DNA of 11,712 nucleotides from Candidatus Woesearchaeota archaeon (lineage in GTDB: Archaea > Nanobdellota > Nanobdellia > Woesearchaeales > CG1-02-33-12), in NCBI GenBank assembly GCA_017609385.1, contig JAFCEA010000018.1, positions 1 to 11,712 of the forward strand. The letters are read 5' to 3'. A program made the translations under genes and the position numbers. The notes under the pieces were generated by a model. The model was not told the DNA's origin, did no database searches, and was given only the letters and a program-made list of their open reading frames with translations. Within the stretch, counting starts at the first letter, position 1. Every line of letters starts with the position of its first letter. Positions 5,370-9,369 of the stretch are shown piece after piece.

Positions 5370-5462
5370 AAATTGTCAGAATACTGCAAACTTCAGTTTG
5401 CAAATGAATGACAATCCTCTGACAATTTCCTCAAATACTATGGACTTCAGTCCACAGTATTT
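5370..5462 (+). promoter_or_regulatory. Leader helices II-IV of the rpsM operon with duplicated UUCA hairpins
   Basis: TGCAAAC-TTCA-GTTTGCA (5385-5402) is a perfect hairpin. AAATACT-A-TGGAC-TTCA-GTCCA-C-AGTATTT (5433-5462) is a second one with the same loop, ending 4 nt before the GGGTG ribosome binding site. Both units read AATACT, four variable bases, ACTTCAGT, four bases. The variable bases change together (GCAA with TTGC, TGG with CCA), which is covariation inside one molecule. Around the first hairpin, 5370-5379 pairs with 5419-5428 (10 bp), but bases 5372-5378 can pair instead with TGACAAT at 5409-5415. This suggests a switchable leader, perhaps bound by a ribosomal protein of the operon. 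Confidence 0.55.
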
Positions 5463-5476
5463 ATCAGGGTGTTATT

Positions 5477-5950
5477 ATGGCAGATGAAGGATTCAAGCAT
5501 ATTGTAAGAATAGCAAATACCGACATAGATGGCAATAAAAAGATAGCAGATGCTCTGAGAAAAATCAAGGGAATTAACTTTGCATTCTCTAACATGATAT
5601 GCAAGCTTGTTGGTGTTGACAAAACAAAAAAAACAGGCAACCTGCTTGATTCAGAAATAAAGAAAATAGATGAAGCTGTAAGGAAACCAAAAGAATTTGG
5701 TGTTCCTTCATGGATGCTTAATAGAAGAAAGGATTATGAATCTGGCATGGATAAACATTTACTATCATCAGACCTTGCTTTTACTAAAGACAATGACATA
5801 AAAATGTTAAAGAAAATCAAGAGTTACAGAGGCATGAGACATGCATTTGGACTTCCAGTTAGAGGCCAGAGAACAAGGTCGAACTTTAGAAGAAATAAAG
5901 GAAAGGTTACTGGAGTACAGAAGAAAAAGGCTAAGGCGGGGAGGGTATAA
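5477..5950 (+). CDS. rps13: Small ribosomal subunit protein uS13
   Basis: uS13 sits in the head of the 30S subunit and contacts uL5 and 23S rRNA across the subunit interface. The 157 residues match archaeal length. The N-terminal half has the helix-two-turn-helix region (GNKKIADALRKIKGINFAF), and GVPSWMLNRRKDYESG (75-90) is the archaeal/eukaryotic insert. SYRGMRHAFGLPVRGQRTRS (116-135) is the rRNA-binding signature. A lysine-rich tail follows. GGGTG at 5467-5471 precedes the ATG. This is the first gene of the operon and directly follows the structured leader. rps4 starts 2 bp after its stop. Confidence 0.97.
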   Translation: MADEGFKHIVRIANTDIDGNKKIADALRKIKGINFAFSNMICKLVGVDKTKKTGNLLDSEIKKIDEAVRKPKEFGVPSWMLNRRKDYESGMDKHLLSSDLAFTKDNDIKMLKKIKSYRGMRHAFGLPVRGQRTRSNFRRNKGKVTGVQKKKAKAGRV

Positions 5951-5952
5951 GA

Positions 5953-6519
5953 ATGGGAGCTCCTAAAAAGCAAAGAAGAAAATATTCAACTCCAGTCCAC
6001 CCATGGCAGAAGGCAAGAATGGGGGAAGAAGCAGTACTATTAAAAGAGTATGGTTTTAAAAACAAGAGAGAGATTCACAAGATGATGTCTATTTTAAAGG
6101 GATTTGCTGATCAGGCAAAGAATCTTATTACATCAAAAACAAAACAAGCAGAAAAAGAAAGAATAGCCCTTCTTAATAAATTATCAAATTTAGGACTTAT
6201 CACAAAAACAGGAAATGTTGATGATGTCCTTGACTTAAGCATAAATGATATTATGGACAGAAGATTGCAAACTCTTGTTTATAAAAAAGCAATGACAAGA
6301 TCAATGAAACAGGCAAGACAGTTAATTGTCCATGAGCACATTACTGTTGGAAATAAAAAGATAACAAGTCCCTCATATCTTGTTCCAGTTGAAGATGAAC
6401 AATCAATTAGTTTTGTTGCAAACTCTAAGCTAGCTGATTCAGAGCATCCTGAGAGGGCTGTAATAGTAAAGAAGACAAAAAAACCAAAGAAAACATCAAA
6501 AAGGTTTAATAGAAAATGA
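5953..6519 (+). CDS. rps4: Small ribosomal subunit protein uS4
   Basis: uS4 is a primary 16S rRNA binding protein that nucleates assembly of the 30S body. The 188-residue product starts MGAPKKQRRKYSTP, followed by HPWQKARMGEE, typical for archaea. The S4 RNA-binding domain covers roughly residues 103-150 (RRLQTLVYKKA, MKQARQLIVHEHITVGNKKI, SPSYLV). A basic tail closes it. Only 2 bp separate it from rps13, and its purine-rich ribosome binding site lies inside the last codons of rps13 (GGGGAGGG). Its TGA stop overlaps the ATG of rps11 as ATGA. In bacteria S4 is the autoregulator of the equivalent operon, so it is one candidate ligand for the leader upstream of rps13; that is inference. Confidence 0.97.
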   Translation: MGAPKKQRRKYSTPVHPWQKARMGEEAVLLKEYGFKNKREIHKMMSILKGFADQAKNLITSKTKQAEKERIALLNKLSNLGLITKTGNVDDVLDLSINDIMDRRLQTLVYKKAMTRSMKQARQLIVHEHITVGNKKITSPSYLVPVEDEQSISFVANSKLADSEHPERAVIVKKTKKPKKTSKRFNRK

Positions 6520-6950
6520 AAGATGCCCCAACATTCCATAAAACTAGTCCAGATAGAAAAAAACCTGGAAGAACAGGTATTGCTCATATATATTCCTCAT
6601 ACAATAATACAATAATTCATATAACTGATATAACAGGAACAGAGACAATAGCAAGAACCTCTGGCGGCCAGATGGTAAAATCTGACAGACTTGAAAGCTC
6701 ACCAACAGCTGCTATGATGGCAGCAAAAAAAGCTGCTGAGATTGTATTAGAAAAAGGAATTAATGTACTTAATGTTAAGATAAAGGCGCCTGGAGGTCAT
6801 AACGGTCCAAGTAGTCCAGGACCTGGAGCACAGGCTGCTGTAAGAACCTTATCAAGAATGGGTATAAGAATAGGTATTATAGAAGACGTAACTCCCATGC
6901 CTCATGATGGATGTAGGAAAAAGGGTGGAAGAAGAGGCAGAAGGGTTTAG
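6516..6950 (+). CDS. rps11: Small ribosomal subunit protein uS11
   Basis: uS11 lines the platform of the 30S subunit near the mRNA exit and E site. The 144-residue protein shows GIAHIYSSYNNTIIHITD (21-38), SGGQMVKSDRLESSPTAA (49-66), APGGHNGPSSPGPGAQAA (91-108) and the invariant ending VTPMPHDGCRKKGGRRGRR (125-143). The ATG overlaps the rps4 stop codon by four bases, indicating translational coupling. The start fits the family because little extra sequence precedes the conserved core. It is followed by rpo3 after 14 bp. Confidence 0.97.
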   Translation: MKDAPTFHKTSPDRKKPGRTGIAHIYSSYNNTIIHITDITGTETIARTSGGQMVKSDRLESSPTAAMMAAKKAAEIVLEKGINVLNVKIKAPGGHNGPSSPGPGAQAAVRTLSRMGIRIGIIEDVTPMPHDGCRKKGGRRGRRV

Positions 6951-6964
6951 GAAGGTGATTAATA

Positions 6965-7798
6965 ATGAAAACAGAGCTTTTAAAACTAGATAAAAAACAA
7001 GGAAAGCTTTCATTTATCCTGAAAAATGCTAATGCTACATTTGCAAATGCCATAAGAAGGAACGCTGTTGAAGAGGTTCCTGTAATGGCAATAGAGGATG
7101 TTGAGTTTAGGAATAACAGCTCTGTTCTTTATGATGAAATCATAGCCCATAGGCTTGGTCTTATACCATTAAAAACAGACCTTAAGTCATACAATCTTCC
7201 AGATAAATGCAAATGTAATAATAAAGGATGTGCCATGTGCCAGCTTAAGCTAACACTAAAAGCCAGGGGCCAAGGTGTGGTTTATGCATCAGAGATAAAA
7301 TCAACTGACCCAAAAGTCAAGCCAGTTTATCCAAAGATACCAATTACTAAACTTCTCAAGGGCCAAAAGCTTGAGTTTGAGGCAACAGCTATTTTAGGCA
7401 GGGGAAAAGACCATGCAAAGTGGTGCCCTGGTCTTGTTTATTATAAAAACATGCCAATTATTAACATAAATAAAAAATGTAAAAACCCAGATTTGGTTGT
7501 AGAGCAATGTCCCCAGGACATTTTTGAAGTCAAAAATAACAGATTAGTTTTAAATAAGGACAATTTATTGAAATGCCACTTATGCGATGCATGTGTTGAC
7601 ATATGTGAGCCAAAAGGGGCAGTAACAGTTGATAAAAATGAGAATGAATTTATTTTTTATGTTGAATCATGGGGGCAGCTTAAGTGCAAAGAAATAATAG
7701 AAGAGGCATTAAAAACAATTAGAAATAGTTCAAACGAATTCATCAAGGAAATTAAAAAGAAAGCAAAGCCACAAAAGAAATCAAAAAAGAAAAAATAA
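6965..7798 (+). CDS. rpo3: DNA-directed RNA polymerase subunit Rpo3 (RpoD) with Fe-S domain
   Basis: Rpo3 pairs with Rpo11 as the assembly platform of archaeal RNA polymerase, like the bacterial alpha dimer. At 277 residues it has the alpha-like N-terminal part (NATFANAIRRNAVEEVPVMAIEDVEF, containing the IRR core, about 23-48). A zinc-type knuckle CKC-x4-C-x2-C lies at 82-92. A ferredoxin-like insertion follows at about 165-222. Its second motif is C204-x2-C207-x2-C210-x3-C214-E-P. The first motif has decayed to C172 and C182-P, so one Fe-S cluster (C182, C204, C207, C210) is likely. The dimerisation helix and a lysine-rich tail end the protein. GAAGGTGAT at 6951-6959 is the ribosome binding site. 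tRNA-Leu starts 10 bp after the stop. Confidence 0.97.
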   Translation: MKTELLKLDKKQGKLSFILKNANATFANAIRRNAVEEVPVMAIEDVEFRNNSSVLYDEIIAHRLGLIPLKTDLKSYNLPDKCKCNNKGCAMCQLKLTLKARGQGVVYASEIKSTDPKVKPVYPKIPITKLLKGQKLEFEATAILGRGKDHAKWCPGLVYYKNMPIININKKCKNPDLVVEQCPQDIFEVKNNRLVLNKDNLLKCHLCDACVDICEPKGAVTVDKNENEFIFYVESWGQLKCKEIIEEALKTIRNSSNEFIKEIKKKAKPQKKSKKKK

Positions 7799-7808
7799 AC
7801 TCTCTCAT

Positions 7809-7894
7809 GCGGGGGTGTCAGAGTCTGGTCAAATGAATACGGTTGAGGGCCGTATGCCTTAGTGGCTGCGCGGGTTCGAATCCCGTCTCCCGCA
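7809..7894 (+). tRNA. tRNA-Leu (GAG), embedded in the ribosomal protein operon
   Basis: The acceptor stem GCGGGGG (7809-7815) pairs with CTCCCGC (7887-7893) with one G-U pair; the discriminator is A7894. The anticodon stem TACGG/CCGTA holds loop TTGAGGG with anticodon GAG. A long variable arm (around 7855-7869, TGCCTTAGTGGCTGC) makes it a class II tRNA, as leucine requires. The T-arm is GCGGG-TTCGAAT-CCCGT. CCA is not encoded and there is no intron. It lies 10 bp after rpo3 and 10 bp before the rpl18e ATG with no room for a separate promoter, so it is probably excised from the operon transcript by RNase P and tRNase Z. A leucine tRNA at this point is known from other archaea such as Haloarcula. 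Confidence 0.96.
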
Positions 7895-7904
7895 TAATGA
7901 AAAA

Positions 7905-8270
7905 ATGACAAAAAGAACAGGACCAACAAACATTCACTTGAAAGAGCTGATTATAGAACTCAAAAAGAATTCAGCTAGTCATAAATCCAGTCTCTGGAAG
8001 AGGATTGCAGAAGAGCTTACAAAGCCTACAAGACAGAGGAGAATTGTTAACCTCTCAAGAATAAACAGACATACAAAAGAAAATGAAAATATAATAGTGC
8101 CTGGGAAGGTCCTTGCATCAGGAGAACTTGACCATAAGCTTACTATAGCTGCATGGCAGTTTTCAAATCATGCATTGGATAAAATTAAAAAATCCAACTC
8201 AAAGGCAATATTAATTAGTGAGTTAATTAAAGAGAATCCAAAAGGAAAGGGTATAAAAATTATTGGATAA
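7905..8270 (+). CDS. rpl18e: Large ribosomal subunit protein eL18
   Basis: eL18 is a large-subunit protein shared by archaea and eukaryotes and absent from bacteria. The 121-residue product carries TGPTNIHLKELIIELKKNS, RRIVNLSRINRHTKENE, IIVPGKVLASGELDHKLTIA and the closing LISELIKENPKGKGIKII, all typical. Only TAATGAAAAA separates the mature end of tRNA-Leu from the ATG. There is no Shine-Dalgarno sequence, so once the tRNA is cut out the mRNA would be nearly leaderless. rpl13 follows after 6 bp. Confidence 0.96.
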   Translation: MTKRTGPTNIHLKELIIELKKNSASHKSSLWKRIAEELTKPTRQRRIVNLSRINRHTKENENIIVPGKVLASGELDHKLTIAAWQFSNHALDKIKKSNSKAILISELIKENPKGKGIKIIG

Positions 8271-8276
8271 GTTAAA

Positions 8277-8696
8277 ATGATAGTAGATGCTTCAAATATG
8301 ATTTTAGGAAGAATGGTTAGTTATGTAGCTAAAAAAGCCCTTTTAGGAGAAAAGGTTGATATTGTTAATTGTGAGAAAGCTGTTATAACTGGCAATAAAA
8401 AATCAATCTTTGAAAAATACAAACAAAGGAATGAAAGGGGCCCAAGGCCTACAAAAGGACCTTTTATACCAAAAATGCCAGACAGATTTGTCAGAAGATG
8501 CATAAGGGGAATGCTGCCTTACAAACAGGAAAAAGGAAGGAAAGCATTTAAAAGAGTTATGTGTTACATTGGAATACCAGATGAATTTAAGGACAAGAAA
8601 ACAGAGACTATTGAGAATTGTAATGTTTCAAAGGTTCCAAGCCTGAAATATGTTTATATTAGTGAAATATGCAAGTTAATGAAGGAGAGAAAATGA
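8277..8696 (+). CDS. rpl13: Large ribosomal subunit protein uL13
   Basis: uL13 is an early-assembling protein of the 50S subunit. The 139-residue product begins with MIVDASNMILGRMVSYVAKK, then GEKVDIVNCEKAVITGNK. The core RRCIRGMLPYKQEKGRKAFK (73-92) is the archaeal signature, followed by RVMCYIGIPDEF. The ATG lies 6 bp after the eL18 stop with only weak Shine-Dalgarno potential. Its TGA stop overlaps the ATG of rps9 as ATGA. Confidence 0.97.
   Translation: MIVDASNMILGRMVSYVAKKALLGEKVDIVNCEKAVITGNKKSIFEKYKQRNERGPRPTKGPFIPKMPDRFVRRCIRGMLPYKQEKGRKAFKRVMCYIGIPDEFKDKKTETIENCNVSKVPSLKYVYISEICKLMKERK
8681..8688 (+). promoter_or_regulatory. Ribosome binding site that sets the rps9 start
   Basis: GAAGGAGA lies 4 nt before the ATG at 8693. 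It is inside the reading frame that would open at 8669, and argues for the downstream ATG as the true rps9 start. Confidence 0.75.
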
Positions 8697-9094
8697 AGAT
8701 AGTTCATACATCTGGAAAGAGAAAAAGGGCCATAGCAAGAGCAACTCTAAAAGATGGGAAGGGAAATATCAAGATTAATAATCAGCTTCTTGACATTCTT
8801 GAGCCAAAATTTGTAAGAATGAAAATAATGGAGCCATTGCTTCTTGCAGGAGATTTAGTAAAAAAAGTAGATATAAATATTAATGTTGCTGGCGGTGGAA
8901 TAATAAGCCAGGCAGAAGCTATAAGGCTTGCAATTGCCCGTGCTTTGGTTGAATACTCAAAGAGCAATGCATTAAAAGATAATTTTTTAAAATATGACAG
9001 GCATTTGCTTGTTGCTGATACACGCAGGAAAGAAGCTGCAAAACCAAACAGGCATGGTCAGGCAAGGGCTAAAAGGCAGAAGAGTTATAGATAA
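8693..9094 (+). CDS. rps9: Small ribosomal subunit protein uS9
   Basis: uS9 lies in the 30S head, and its C-terminal tail reaches the P-site tRNA. With the start at 8693 the protein has 133 residues and begins MKIVHTSGKRKRAIARA, exactly where archaeal S9 proteins begin. An in-frame ATG at 8669 would add eight residues without family support and would lie upstream of the ribosome binding site. Other landmarks are VDININVAGGGIISQAEAIR (59-78) and AIARALVEY (80-88), then LLVADTRRKEAAKPNRHGQA (105-124) ending in KRQKSYR, the conserved basic tail. The ATG overlaps the rpl13 stop by four bases. Rpo10 begins 16 bp after the stop. Confidence 0.96.
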   Translation: MKIVHTSGKRKRAIARATLKDGKGNIKINNQLLDILEPKFVRMKIMEPLLLAGDLVKKVDININVAGGGIISQAEAIRLAIARALVEYSKSNALKDNFLKYDRHLLVADTRRKEAAKPNRHGQARAKRQKSYR

Positions 9095-9098
9095 AATT

Positions 9099-9103
9099 GG
9101 AGG
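9099..9103 (+). promoter_or_regulatory. Ribosome binding site that sets the rpo10 start
   Basis: GGAGG lies 7 nt before the ATG at 9111, between rps9 and rpo10. It supports the 65-residue start over a longer in-frame start inside rps9 at 8994. Confidence 0.8.
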
Positions 9104-9110
9104 AATAAAA

Positions 9111-9308
9111 ATGATAATACCTGTTCGCTGCTGGAGTTGTGGAAAACCAGTTGGTCATCTTTGGGAGGAATACCGGGAAAGAATAAAAAAAGGTGAGAAC
9201 CCAAAAAAGGTAATGGATGATTTAGGCCTTGAAAGATACTGCTGCAGGTCTTTATTCCTTGGTCATGTTGACTTGATAGATACAATAGCAAGGTTCAAGA
9301 AACATTAA
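9111..9308 (+). CDS. rpo10: DNA-directed RNA polymerase subunit Rpo10 (RpoN)
   Basis: Rpo10 is the small zinc-bundle subunit that joins Rpo3 and Rpo11 to the large RNA polymerase subunits. It has 65 residues and starts MIIPVRCWSCGKPVG. The zinc ligands are C7, C10, C44 and C45 (CxxC and the unusual vicinal CC in LERYCCRSLFLGHVDLID). The frame is also open upstream to 8994, but that part overlaps rps9 and has no family resemblance. GGAGG at 9099-9103 confirms the start. It is the last gene of the operon; rpo6/rpoK and enolase, which often follow in archaea, are not here. Confidence 0.97.
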   Translation: MIIPVRCWSCGKPVGHLWEEYRERIKKGENPKKVMDDLGLERYCCRSLFLGHVDLIDTIARFKKH

Positions 9309-9320
9309 TTCTTTTATTTT
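9309..9320 (+). terminator. T-rich termination zone after rpo10
   Basis: TTCTTTTATTTT directly follows the rpo10 stop codon. Archaeal RNA polymerase terminates at T-rich runs without needing a hairpin, and the next gene has its own promoter about 20 bp later. This is judged from composition only. Confidence 0.4.
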
Positions 9321-9339
9321 ATATAAGTTTTAGTAAAGA

Positions 9340-9349
9340 TTTAAATATA
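9340..9349 (+). promoter_or_regulatory. TATA-type promoter of leuS
   Basis: TTTAAATATA preceded by AGTAAAGA is centred 25 nt before the leuS ATG at 9370. The start codon follows a pure A/T stretch with no Shine-Dalgarno sequence, so the mRNA is probably leaderless. Confidence 0.6.
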
Positions 9350-9369
9350 ATCTTTATTTTTTTAAATAA

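Noticed and set aside
5404..5487. A 27-codon upstream frame (ATG at 5404) that overlaps the rps13 start
   Set aside because: It has no ribosome binding site, its codons are fully explained by the paired repeats of the leader, and the encoded peptide shows no recognisable features. It could still be a small upstream frame, but the structure explains the sequence better.
8669..8692. Longer start for uS9 (eight extra residues)
   Set aside because: The strong GAAGGAGA site lies inside this extension, and the family begins at the downstream ATG (8693), which also forms the ATGA overlap with rpl13.
8994..9110. N-terminal extension of Rpo10 inside rps9
   Set aside because: The extra 39 residues overlap the conserved uS9 tail in another frame and do not resemble Rpo10; GGAGG directly precedes the ATG at 9111.
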